Shown here: piece after piece, positions 22,780 through 31,058 of the stretch
Layout: the number at the start of each line of letters is the position of its first letter
Position numbering within the stretch: the first letter of the stretch is position 1
Origin: Paenibacillus dakarensis
GTDB lineage: Bacteria > Bacillota > Bacilli > Paenibacillales > Paenibacillaceae
Reading direction: 5' to 3'
Assembly (NCBI RefSeq): GCF_001373415.1
Contig: NZ_CDSE01000043.1
Location: 1 to 32,479 of the forward strand
DNA: 32,479 nucleotides
Notes under the pieces: generated by a model
What the model was told of the DNA's origin: nothing
What the model saw: the letters and a program-made list of their open reading frames with translations, nothing else
Database searches by the model: none
Program-made: the position numbers and the translations under genes

Positions 22780-23690
22780 TGCTCGCTCCCCCCTCCGACG
22801 ATCTCCATGAAGATATCCTCCAGCGACCTTCGCTTCTCTTCAACGCGGTACACAGCATGGTCATTCTCGACGAGCCGCTTCACAAGCTGAGAAACCTGGG
22901 CATCCTGCATAGGCTCCATTTCCAAAATACTGCCGCACAGTTTCCCTTCGCACCCCAGATCAAGTGCCAGTCCCATCGCAAGCTCCGGCTCTGACACAGA
23001 CAGGCGCATTCCGCTCGATGACTGGGATATCAGGCTTTGAATCGTATCCTGAAACACAAGCTGTCCTTCACGGATAATGCCAACTCTGCCCGCCATCTGC
23101 TCCACTTCACTAAGCAGATGGCTTGAGATCAGCACCGTAATTCCGTGCTGCTTCGGCATATCTTTGATCAGCTCACGAATTTCTTGAATACCTGATGGAT
23201 CAAGGCCGTTCGTCGGTTCATCCAGAATCAGCAGCTCCGGATTTCCCAAAAGCGCCGCGGCGATTCCGAGCCGCTGTTTCATCCCAAGAGAGTAACCTTT
23301 CACGAGCCGTTTAGCATCATTGGTCAGACCAACGATACTCAGCACTTCCGAAATCCGCGATTTGGGACCTCCGATGATACGTCTTAAAGCTTCCAGATTA
23401 TCAACCGCTGATAAATGTCCGTAGTAAGACGGATACTCCACCAGCGACCCCGTCCTGCGCAATATGTTCATTTTATCTTTCGTTAAATCCTTGCCGAACA
23501 GCTGAATCGAACCCCGGGTTGGTTTAATCAGGCCCAGGAGCATCCGAATGGTTGTTGTTTTCCCGGCACCGTTCGGGCCCAGAAATCCGTATATATCACC
23601 TCTCGCGATTTTTAGGTCCAGATTATTAACAGCCGTTCGGTTGCGATAGATCTTATATAATCCTTTGGTTTGAATGACTAGTTCAGTCAC
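22776..23690 (-). CDS. ABC transporter ATPase of the lantibiotic/bacitracin protection type
   Basis: 304-residue ATPase with Walker A GPNGAGKT (38-45), signature YSLGMKQRLG (133-142) and Walker B LLILDEP (153-159) followed by TNGLDPSG. The ~80-residue C-terminal extension with SLEDIFMEIVGG is common to the BcrA/SpaF group. I chose GTG 23690 because the GTG at 23699 is part of the GAGGTGAT ribosome site. It lies 59 nt downstream of the histidine kinase gene and drives the two-permease exporter. Confidence 0.92.
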   Translation of the reverse strand: MTELVIQTKGLYKIYRNRTAVNNLDLKIARGDIYGFLGPNGAGKTTTIRMLLGLIKPTRGSIQLFGKDLTKDKMNILRRTGSLVEYPSYYGHLSAVDNLEALRRIIGGPKSRISEVLSIVGLTNDAKRLVKGYSLGMKQRLGIAAALLGNPELLILDEPTNGLDPSGIQEIRELIKDMPKQHGITVLISSHLLSEVEQMAGRVGIIREGQLVFQDTIQSLISQSSSGMRLSVSEPELAMGLALDLGCEGKLCGSILEMEPMQDAQVSQLVKRLVENDHAVYRVEEKRRSLEDIFMEIVGGGSEQ

Positions 23691-23749
23691 GATTATCACC
23701 TCGGAATTAACTTTAATCTTCCAAGGTTAAATCCAAGTCACCTTGTTGT

Positions 23750-25171
23750 TTAAAAACCGTTTAAATTTTCCGGGGATTCAAGGGATAGCGTGATTGACGT
23801 TCCGGATGGCGAACTGTGGATGATATAGTCAATCCCCATTTCTTTGGTCAGAAAATCGACAACAGCAAGCCCGATGCCGGCTCCTTTACCTGACGCTTCT
23901 CCCTCCATTCCCGGTCCCTTGTCAGACACCACAAGCGCAATACCATTGCCGGGCATCTGCTTTGTATGGAGCCCCATATAGTGCCCCGATTTGGCATGCC
24001 GAATGATATTCTGAAACAGATTATCCAGAATTCTTTTGAACCACAGTACATCAATTTCCCAGATCACAGGCTCATCCTGAAGCTCAATATCCACCTCGAA
24101 CCCTTCCTTTTCCCAAAGCGGGTACCAGGCTGCAGCACTCTCGCGAACAAGACGGAGCACATCAACTGGCTCAGGATTGAGCTCCGCTTTTCCGCTTGTA
24201 AGCAGACTGTACGATAATAAATTGTCGATCAGCCCGCTTACATCCCCAATCTTTGTCTCCATCAGCGCAAGTGATTCTTGCCCTGTATCACTCAGCGGCT
24301 CTTGTCTCATCGAAAAAATATGGCTGCGAATAATCGTTAATGGTGTCCTTAGATCATGCGACAGATTAGCAATGAGCGATTTTCGCAGCTGTTCCTCTTC
24401 CTTCTCACGCTTTCGTCCCGACTCCAGCTGTATGACCATATGATTATAGGCTTCTTCCAACTGACCAATTTCGTCCGGTTTACGAACCAAGACCTGTGCA
24501 GGAATTCCAGACTTTCCCGGAGTGGTCATGGCATCTCGCAAATGCAGCAGACGACGCCGGATCCTCACAAAAAACAACCATGAGATCAGGATGAACATCA
24601 GAGAAATAACCAGCACAATAAGAGAATAGATCGCCGTTTCATTGCCTGTCTGCTCCGATTTACGAATATAACTCCGTTCCAGCTGCATGACCATAAATCC
24701 TTGTCCTTTATCTTCCCTGCCCCCGATAAATGCCACGGTTGTAAACGGGTCAGAGTTAACGGATTCCTTCATAAACTGCACCGTGTCCCCTATTCTCCAC
24801 TGAGTGGGGACATTTAGATCGTTCGGAAGCTTCAAGCGGGTACGGCTGTTTCCATCCACCCAAAACATTGAAGTCTCCGGATATTCCTCCCTAAGCTCCA
24901 GCAAACGATGATTGATCCCTTCAGGAGACTTTCCGTCTAAGCTTACAGCCTCCTTATGCCACATCTGCTCAATCACCGTACCGTTCGAATACTTCTCAGG
25001 TATTTCCTCTCTATAGTTGAACACCACATTATTCACAAACCAGTAAAACAGGGAAGCCAGCGGAAACATAATAGGCATAAAGATCATCGCAATGGAAATA
25101 ATGAGCAGATACCGTGAAGTCAAAGAATTACGAAAGCGGATCCTTTTTCTCCTGTTCTTCCACCATTTCAT
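23750..25171 (-). CDS. Sensor histidine kinase
   Basis: 473-residue membrane kinase. Two helices (21-46 and 180-202) flank an extracellular sensor of ~130 residues. A HAMP domain (203-255; DEIGQLEEAYNHM) and a HisKA domain follow, with phospho-acceptor His272 in NLSHDLRTPLT. The HATPase domain has FKRILDNLFQNIIRHA, SDKGPGM and GAGIGLAVVDFL. It shares a 4-nt ATGA overlap with the response regulator. The large external domain differs from the short-loop BceS kinases, so it probably senses its ligand directly. The target is most likely the downstream ABC exporter. Confidence 0.92.
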   Translation of the reverse strand: MKWWKNRRKRIRFRNSLTSRYLLIISIAMIFMPIMFPLASLFYWFVNNVVFNYREEIPEKYSNGTVIEQMWHKEAVSLDGKSPEGINHRLLELREEYPETSMFWVDGNSRTRLKLPNDLNVPTQWRIGDTVQFMKESVNSDPFTTVAFIGGREDKGQGFMVMQLERSYIRKSEQTGNETAIYSLIVLVISLMFILISWLFFVRIRRRLLHLRDAMTTPGKSGIPAQVLVRKPDEIGQLEEAYNHMVIQLESGRKREKEEEQLRKSLIANLSHDLRTPLTIIRSHIFSMRQEPLSDTGQESLALMETKIGDVSGLIDNLLSYSLLTSGKAELNPEPVDVLRLVRESAAAWYPLWEKEGFEVDIELQDEPVIWEIDVLWFKRILDNLFQNIIRHAKSGHYMGLHTKQMPGNGIALVVSDKGPGMEGEASGKGAGIGLAVVDFLTKEMGIDYIIHSSPSGTSITLSLESPENLNGF

Positions 25172-25851
25172 GCTCTCACCCTGTAACCAAGCCCCCGAAC
25201 GGTCTCTATGATCTCAGGCGATGCCGGGTCTTTCTCCACCTTCTCACGCAGATACCGGATATGAACCATTAATGTCTTGTCCCCCTCGATATAGGATTCA
25301 CCCCATACCGACTCATATATTTGCTCTTTCGTCAGCACTCTTCCTTGATGACGGAATAAATACATAAAGATTTGAAACTGCTTCCCAGTGAGGAGAATTT
25401 CTTCACCGGTTTCTCTGTTGACAATCCGGTTCTCATCCTCATAAACGGTAAGATGCTTTAGCACCGCAGGCTCCGATGAGTGTACTGCGGAGCGGCGAAG
25501 AAGAACCTCCACTCTTGCAGCCAGCTCCTCCGGATGAAACGGTTTTGTCATATAATCATCGGCAAACTGTAATCCTTCCAGCTTATCGTCTATCGATGTA
25601 CGGGCTGACAGCATCAGAATCGGAAGACCGGGGAAGGCTCGCTTAAGACGGTGTCCAACCGTAAATCCATCCAATCCCGAAAGCATTACATCAAGTATAG
25701 CTATTTTGCAGGAAGCGGCTGACTCCACCGCCTTCTCACCGCCTTTAAGCCATATAACCTGATACCCCTTCTCTTTCAGGAAGCTGCTTACCCATTCTCC
25801 AATCTCGGGATCATCCTCGATATATAATAGAGTGGCATTCATCATCTGCAT
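25168..25851 (-). CDS. OmpR/PhoB-family response regulator
   Basis: 227-residue regulator. The receiver domain has the acidic pair E12-D13/D14 (YIEDD), phospho-acceptor Asp54 in AILDVMLSG and Lys in MTKPFHPEELAARVE. A winged-helix effector (GKQFQIFMYLFRHQGRVLTKEQIYESVWG, VHIRYLREKVEKDP, VRGLGYRV) follows. ATG 25851 follows AAAGGAT; ATG 25842 is an alternative. It is the first gene of the five-gene regulator-kinase-ATPase-permease-permease group. A perfect -10 TATAAT lies at 25890-25895 on minus but without a good -35. Confidence 0.93.
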   Translation of the reverse strand: MQMMNATLLYIEDDPEIGEWVSSFLKEKGYQVIWLKGGEKAVESAASCKIAILDVMLSGLDGFTVGHRLKRAFPGLPILMLSARTSIDDKLEGLQFADDYMTKPFHPEELAARVEVLLRRSAVHSSEPAVLKHLTVYEDENRIVNRETGEEILLTGKQFQIFMYLFRHQGRVLTKEQIYESVWGESYIEGDKTLMVHIRYLREKVEKDPASPEIIETVRGLGYRVRA

Positions 25852-26052
25852 ATATCCTTTCTACTATGTAGAGCATATTTTTGTCCCGCATTATAACGGT
25901 GAAAATCTCTTTTCCATTCATCTGCTATAACGATACTATAACAAAGTTTGTTGTCTATTAAACGGGTTACTGTCTTGCAGATTTATACGACATACTATAT
26001 CTTTGAAAGGCAGAATAAGGAATCCACTACAGAAGAGATTGGATGTGTAGAT

Positions 26053-26835
26053 ATGAGTATTACGGCTATGACATTTAACTTGCGTGTAAATGTAGACAGC
26101 GACGGAACCAATGCTTGGCCCCATCGCAAGCATCTTGCAGCCGCTGTAATCGCCGGGGCTGCTCCTCACGTGGTAGGCACACAAGAAGGAACGAATCACA
26201 TGCTGAGGGATCTGGATGAAGCCCTTCCTTCTTACCGCAGAATCGGAACCGGCCGGACCGGTATGGAAACCGATTACGATGAATTTTGCGCCATTTATTA
26301 TAATCAAGAATCTTTAACCCTGCTTGCGCAAGGACAGTTCTGGCTGTCCGAGACACCTGAAGTTCCCGGAAGCATCAGCTGGGACAGCTCCTACCCCCGC
26401 ATCTGTACTTGGGGTCTGTTTCAGAATGATGAGAAGGAAGGGCAGCGTTTCTATGTTCTGAATACACATTTTGATCATCTTGGCACGATTGCAAGGCAGC
26501 AGAGCGCACAGCTTGTACTTAAGCAAATACAGCAATTCCGTGAAAAAGAGCAAATTCCAGTGGTGCTGATGGGTGACTTAAACGCTGAACCCGATCAACC
26601 GGAGATCCAGCAGCTCGAACAGCATTTGAACAGTGCTTACACCCTTCTTAGCGAGCCGGTAGGACGCACCTTCCATGATTTCAAGGGAGGCACAGAGGGA
26701 CAGCCGATCGACTATATTTTCACCACATCCGATGTCCGCATGGGTGACATTCACCTACACCGGGAACTGCTCGAGGGAGCCTATCCTTCTGATCACTATG
26801 CTGTTTCGGTTACCTGGACACCTGCAAATTCATAA
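26053..26835 (+). CDS. Endonuclease/exonuclease/phosphatase-family hydrolase
   Basis: 260-residue cytosolic metal-dependent phosphodiesterase fold. Motifs in order are TFNLRVN, Glu45 in VGTQEG, WLSETP, NTHFDHLG, MGDLNAEPD, IDYIF and the final SDHYAVSV with the catalytic Asp-His. Family members hydrolyse phosphodiester or sugar-phosphate substrates. The length fits the short secreted/cytosolic group without nuclease extras. I chose ATG 26053 because the 35 residues upstream do not look like family sequence, although its ribosome site is weak. It is a single gene, divergent from the two-component operon, with its own terminator. Confidence 0.85.
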   Translation: MSITAMTFNLRVNVDSDGTNAWPHRKHLAAAVIAGAAPHVVGTQEGTNHMLRDLDEALPSYRRIGTGRTGMETDYDEFCAIYYNQESLTLLAQGQFWLSETPEVPGSISWDSSYPRICTWGLFQNDEKEGQRFYVLNTHFDHLGTIARQQSAQLVLKQIQQFREKEQIPVVLMGDLNAEPDQPEIQQLEQHLNSAYTLLSEPVGRTFHDFKGGTEGQPIDYIFTTSDVRMGDIHLHRELLEGAYPSDHYAVSVTWTPANS

Positions 26836-26852
26836 AGCTTTTTAATAAGGGA

Positions 26853-26891
26853 AGAGCCGTCCTAAAGCCTCATCAGGACTGCTCTTTTTTT
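26853..26891 (+). terminator. Terminator of the hydrolase gene
   Basis: AGAGCCGTCCT/AGGACTGCTCT stem with one mismatch, then seven T residues. Confidence 0.87.
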
Positions 26892-27005
26892 GTTCAGGAA
26901 AATCCCCAAAGGATTGCAATGCGTTTTTTAGCTATAAAGAAGGAAATTATAACATTTTGCCGAATATTAAATAGTCATAATTACCCATATAAGGAGAGAT
27001 ATAAA

Positions 27006-27731
27006 TTGAAAGATAAGGTAAAAGGTCTAGTTCTAGGCATTACTATCGGCACTTTAATTACCGGAGGTTCTGCTTATGCAGCTTCTAATACGAAAATCAA
27101 CGTAGTTTTTGAAAATGTGAAGTATATGTTTAATGGGGTACATAAACAAACAACGAAATCCATTGTTTATAATGGCCAATTGTATGTCCCGGCAAAAAAC
27201 GCTGCCGCGACATTAGATCAGTCTTTCTCATATGATGGAAAAAATAAAACCGCATGGTTCGGAAAAAAAGAGGGTTCCTTTAAATATCTGGATGAAATCT
27301 CATATGCACGCACGGATGGAGAGAACGCCAAGAAGAACATTTACTTCAAAAATTGGACCCATCCCTCAAACTTGAAATTTACGATTGCTGGTAACAAATA
27401 CTTGCATGGTATCGGATCCATACTCGATATACCTTCCAACGGAAAAGATTACTATAACTCTGTCGATTATAACCTGAATGGTAAGTATAAGAAGTTGACC
27501 GGATATATTGGTGTTGACGATTACACTAAAAATTCAGATAACACAGGGACTGTTATCATTAAGGGCGATGGCGAAGAGTTGTACAGACTTGAAGGTATTA
27601 AAGGCGGAGATATGCCTGTAAAAGTAAATATCGATATGACTGGTGTGTTAAAATTACAAATCGTTTTCGAGAGTTCGATTGACAATGGCGAGCAAATTGA
27701 TTTAGTCATTGGCGATGCCAAGTTATTTTAA
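27006..27731 (+). CDS. Secreted protein with stalk-like and NPCBM-like domains
   Basis: 241-residue exported protein. The signal peptide is KDKVKGLVLGITIGTLITGG with cleavage near AYA-AS. A short copper-amine-oxidase-N-like part (NVKYMFNGVHKQ, QLYVPAKNAAATLDQSFSYD) follows. An NPCBM-type domain (about 100-241) has the features KNWTHPSN, HGIGS, KYKKLTGYIGVDDYTK and LQIVFESSIDNGEQIDLVIGDAKL. NPCBM modules bind carbohydrate, so this may be a surface glycan-binding protein. TTG 27006 lies 9 nt after AAGGAG; the longer frame upstream has no family support. The gene is clearly richer in A/T than its neighbours, which hints at acquisition. Confidence 0.78.
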   Translation: MKDKVKGLVLGITIGTLITGGSAYAASNTKINVVFENVKYMFNGVHKQTTKSIVYNGQLYVPAKNAAATLDQSFSYDGKNKTAWFGKKEGSFKYLDEISYARTDGENAKKNIYFKNWTHPSNLKFTIAGNKYLHGIGSILDIPSNGKDYYNSVDYNLNGKYKKLTGYIGVDDYTKNSDNTGTVIIKGDGEELYRLEGIKGGDMPVKVNIDMTGVLKLQIVFESSIDNGEQIDLVIGDAKLF

Positions 27732-27788
27732 TAGAGTTATCATCTCTCGATTGAACACAGGAATAAATTGAATATTTCCTTATAACTA

Positions 27789-27826
27789 AAACAGCTGCCT
27801 AAGGACTTCTCCTTAGGCAGCTGTTT
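27789..27826. terminator. Hairpin between convergent genes
   Basis: Perfect 17-bp stem AAACAGCTGCCTAAGGA / TCCTTAGGCAGCTGTTT with a 4-nt loop. The T-run is short on both strands (TTT and TTTTA), but its position between convergent genes fits a bidirectional terminator. Confidence 0.72.
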
Positions 27827-27871
27827 CTCGCCTTGCCTGGCTTCAGAGGATAGCAATCAGAAGAAATAACG

Positions 27872-28933
27872 CTAATCCAATCCTCCACGTTCTACCGATT
27901 TCAATCCATCATAATCCAGAGGAGGTCGCTGCGCTGGCTTTCCAAACAAATAGCCCTGTGCCATCTCCATACCTATTCCCCGGCAAAACTCGTATTCCTC
28001 ACGCCGCTCAATTCCCTCAGCCAACACCTTCGCGCCAAAACTATGAGCCAAATTAGTAATCAACGCCAATTGCCGCTGATGTGCCCGTTTCTCATCACAA
28101 CGGTCAATCAAACTGCGGTCGATCTTTACATAATCCGGCTTCAGCCTGACCATCTGCTCTAGTGTAGAATAGCCGGCTCCAACATCATCCATGGCTACAG
28201 AAATTCCATTTTGCCGATACACTTCGAAGATAGATTGCAAATGCTGCATATCATCTACCCGCTCTGTCTCGACGACCTCAAACACAAAATCCGTCGGCTC
28301 AAGCGCCAGCCTTTCGATTGTCCGAAACGTATGGCTGAGGCAAAATTCAGGTTCATAAACGGAGGAGGGCAGAAAGTTAACAAATCGTTTCACACCTTTG
28401 GGCAGCCATAACGCGCTTGTCTCTATGGCCGATATTCTTGCCGCACGGTCCAGAAAAGAGTGAAGCCCCGCTGTCCGGGCGATTTCAAATAGCCTGTTTG
28501 GCTGAAATGGAATACCGGACTTCCTGGAGCGCAGCAGAAACTCGTATGCCACAATACTTTCCGCATCATCGACAATCGGCTGCATATAGCTCGTAAACTG
28601 CTTTTCCAGAATAATGGTAGCGACATCACACTGTTCAATGAACTCTTCGAAATCACTCAGCGGCATCCACCGATGCTGGGTACAGGGTGCAATTCCGCCG
28701 GTTACACAGAACTTCAATTTCTGCCGAATAGACGGATTAAGCCCTTGTAGAAGCTGCAGGACGGAGAGCATCTCTTCACGATCCTTGTACTTCAGGATAC
28801 AACTCTCCTGTATCTCCTCCGCAGCAAAGCCATTTGTACAGAACAACGAGATCAATTCCGCACATGCAGGGCGTATGTAGACAATTCTCTGGTACTCAAT
28901 AGGTTCAAAAGTACCGCAGTTATAGCACAACAT
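27872..28933 (-). CDS. EAL-domain cyclic-di-GMP phosphodiesterase with Cys-containing N-terminus
   Basis: 353-residue soluble protein. The N-terminal ~105 residues hold C3-x2-C6 and several further Cys (24, 32, 45, 76, 84), of no family I recognise. The EAL domain (about 110-340) has EFL at 131-133 in place of EAL, Asn187, Glu222, D249-D250 in AMDDVGAGYS, Lys270, Glu307 in LAEGIE and Gln326, so the residues for metal binding and hydrolysis appear present. I chose ATG 28933 because it follows GAGGAGG by 6 nt. It lies 97 nt after the diguanylate cyclase gene in the same direction. The two probably make and break the same pool of cyclic di-GMP. Confidence 0.88.
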   Translation of the reverse strand: MLCYNCGTFEPIEYQRIVYIRPACAELISLFCTNGFAAEEIQESCILKYKDREEMLSVLQLLQGLNPSIRQKLKFCVTGGIAPCTQHRWMPLSDFEEFIEQCDVATIILEKQFTSYMQPIVDDAESIVAYEFLLRSRKSGIPFQPNRLFEIARTAGLHSFLDRAARISAIETSALWLPKGVKRFVNFLPSSVYEPEFCLSHTFRTIERLALEPTDFVFEVVETERVDDMQHLQSIFEVYRQNGISVAMDDVGAGYSTLEQMVRLKPDYVKIDRSLIDRCDEKRAHQRQLALITNLAHSFGAKVLAEGIERREEYEFCRGIGMEMAQGYLFGKPAQRPPLDYDGLKSVERGGLD

Positions 28934-29030
28934 GTTTGTCCTCCTCAGCAAGCTAACTCACTATACTACTTATCGGCAGTTAACCGGATAATCTTTGCTA
29001 TTATGTGCAAAATTCAGAAGAGAGGCAGTC

Positions 29031-30530
29031 TCAAGATTTGACATAAATTTGCCATTTGGCTCCTCTCTCCTTCGCAGCATACATGGCAGAATCAGCCCGC
29101 CCAATCAGCTCTTGATCATTAGAGGCATGGTCAGGATATACAGCAAGCCCAATGCTCGAGGAGGTATGAATCGCATGCTCTTCCAGCTGATAAGGCCATT
29201 TCAGAAGATCACTGATTCGTTCAGCCAATTCAATGAGCTCCTCGTCGCCTGCAGCGGGATAAACGATAACGGTAAACTCGTCGCCTCCCAGACGGGAACA
29301 GGTCAGCCTGTCGCTGTCCAGCGACATCAGTCTTTGAGCGACCATTTGAATAAGCTGATCACCGGCATGATGACCGTAATTGTCATTTACCCGCTTAAAC
29401 TGGTTTAAATCCATATACAGGAGTCCCAATCTGCTCCCTTGCTTGTCGGCCTTCGCTAACCTTTCGATCAGGCGGGTATTAAAATAACGCCGGTTATACA
29501 ATCCGGTCAGATCATCATGATGGGCCAAGTACTCGCTTTGCTTCAAGCTCTGGTGCAGGCGATCCAGCAGCCGGTCATTCTCCAGCTGTATAAGCATCTG
29601 CCGCAGCAGAATCAGCAGCACACTGAGCGACAGGCCCGTAAACAGACCGTTCCATCCACCAAAGTGATGACTGATGAGAACAATCAGCCCCGCAAGCACG
29701 GCATAGGGGAGTAAGTATTTTACGATAAATGTGCTTATTTCGGATCTTTGCCTCTCGCTCCCCTTTTCAGTCCGTTTTTCAAATGCAGAGTAAGTACCCG
29801 CCATCCCGATCAGGAACACAGCAGCTGTCCAGAACAAATGTATTATAGGACTCGGATCTATTCCCTCAATCACTTCAGACATGAGATAGAGCAAGTTCCC
29901 AATGACATATACGGAGCCGCCTAAACAAACATATGCCACAGCCCATCGGCTCACCTGTTTGGCTTTTACATACAACACCATGGTAAAAAAAATAAGAATG
30001 ATGCCCCACACCGCGTAAGCTAGATCAAACCACAAAACGATTTCATTGCCGCTCTGAATCGCATTCGGAAACTGAGGCTTCAATATGTATTCAAAGCTTA
30101 TCGTTATGAACACGATAAACATAATGATGATATCAAACAGGAATCGCAGACTTCTAAGCAGGCCTTGTTCCTGATGGAATAAATAGACCAGGCCAGCTGC
30201 AAGTAAAATCGCTTCCAGAATCCATATCAGCTCAGCACTGCCAAGCACATGCGCATGCTCCCCCTTACTCCAGTCGTGTATTGACCACACCAGCTGACGG
30301 GCTCCTTCACATATTAAGGCCAGCACAACCAGCAGCCAAAAAAACCGCAGCGGTCCCCGGTGCTTTCCTGAAATATATCCAAGGTAAATGGCAACGCCAA
30401 AAGGCGCAGTAACCCCCAACATATAATAGAATGCTTCAGCTTCCGGTAACCAGAGCACAACGATCAATTGAATAAACAAATAGATAACAGCCGGTCCGAG
30501 CGTTGTTATATTTGTTAGTTTCCATTTCAT
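29031..30530 (-). CDS. Membrane diguanylate cyclase (GGDEF)
   Basis: 499-residue protein with about ten membrane helices in residues 8-312. A short coiled linker (QLENDRLLDRLHQSLKQSE) follows, then a GGDEF domain (335-499). The domain has HHDDLTGLYNRRYFN, Asp374 in LYMDLNQFKRVND, and GGDEF at 415-419, so the catalytic residues are intact. The RxxD inhibitory site expected five residues upstream is absent (DRLTCSRL). The membrane part resembles no named sensor that I recognise. ATG 30530 follows GGGGGAACG. It is upstream of the EAL gene. Confidence 0.9.
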   Translation of the reverse strand: MKWKLTNITTLGPAVIYLFIQLIVVLWLPEAEAFYYMLGVTAPFGVAIYLGYISGKHRGPLRFFWLLVVLALICEGARQLVWSIHDWSKGEHAHVLGSAELIWILEAILLAAGLVYLFHQEQGLLRSLRFLFDIIIMFIVFITISFEYILKPQFPNAIQSGNEIVLWFDLAYAVWGIILIFFTMVLYVKAKQVSRWAVAYVCLGGSVYVIGNLLYLMSEVIEGIDPSPIIHLFWTAAVFLIGMAGTYSAFEKRTEKGSERQRSEISTFIVKYLLPYAVLAGLIVLISHHFGGWNGLFTGLSLSVLLILLRQMLIQLENDRLLDRLHQSLKQSEYLAHHDDLTGLYNRRYFNTRLIERLAKADKQGSRLGLLYMDLNQFKRVNDNYGHHAGDQLIQMVAQRLMSLDSDRLTCSRLGGDEFTVIVYPAAGDEELIELAERISDLLKWPYQLEEHAIHTSSSIGLAVYPDHASNDQELIGRADSAMYAAKERGAKWQIYVKS

Positions 30531-30667
30531 AAGCGTTCCCCCTGAAAAGGTTGGCTTGTGATTGACAAGATGTAATTAATAGGCCTAATGGATTATAATA
30601 ACTGTTCACTTCAATGATACTTTTTGCCCATCAAGATGTAAATGATTAGAAAGAGAAAGTGGAAGAT

Positions 30668-30769
30668 ATGACCCTGTATTTGGAAGAACTTACCCCCCTG
30701 TATTACCGAAAAATGATGAAAAAGCCCCTGATGCGTTCAATTTTGAGCTTGCATGAAATTCAGTACTAA
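30668..30769 (+). CDS. Possible 33-residue small protein
   Basis: ATG 30668 follows AAGTGG by 5 nt. The frame MTLYLEELTPLYYRKMMKKP, ending LHEIQY, is short, basic and amphipathic. It ends 8 nt before the riboswitch promoter, so it is not part of the riboswitch transcript. There is no homology evidence. It could be chance. Confidence 0.25.
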   Translation: MTLYLEELTPLYYRKMMKKPLMRSILSLHEIQY

Positions 30770-30777
30770 TCACTTAC

Positions 30778-30806
30778 TGGACAGATTTCCGCAGCAGGGC
30801 TATAAT
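30778..30806 (+). promoter_or_regulatory. Promoter of the thiamine uptake operon
   Basis: -35 TGGACA (30778-30783), 17-nt spacer, perfect -10 TATAAT (30801-30806). Transcription would begin about 25 nt before the riboswitch. Confidence 0.75.
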
Positions 30807-30835
30807 ACACGTAATAAATCTGCGAACAACTTCAT

Positions 30836-30925
30836 AGAACCAGGGTGCTGGAATTGGCCGGCTGAGATTGTATCCCTTAAGATACTGACCGTTATACCTG
30901 ATCTGGGTAATGCCAGCGTAGGAAT
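30836..30925 (+). promoter_or_regulatory. TPP riboswitch (THI element)
   Basis: Contains the conserved blocks ACCAGGGTGC, GGCTGAGAT, ACCTGATCTGGGTAATGCCA and GCGTAGGAA in the right order and spacing. Together with the downstream terminator at 30975 this is the classic transcription-terminating TPP switch. TGGCG/CGCCA around 30932-30952 may form part of the alternative antiterminator fold. Confidence 0.95.
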
Positions 30926-30974
30926 GTGTTTTTGGCGTTTTTTTTATGCGCCATCAATCTATTGCGCTCATCAC

Positions 30975-31006
30975 ATGCGTCCCAGAATGCTGGGGCGCAT
31001 TTTTTT
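30975..31006 (+). terminator. Expression-platform terminator of the TPP riboswitch
   Basis: ATGCGTCCCAG/CTGGGGCGCAT stem with one G-U, then seven T residues, about 50 nt before the ThiY start. Confidence 0.88.
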
Positions 31007-31058
31007 ATGATTAGGTAAGAAACTTCTAATGAAGGAGCTTGTTCAAAAGGAGCGAGAA

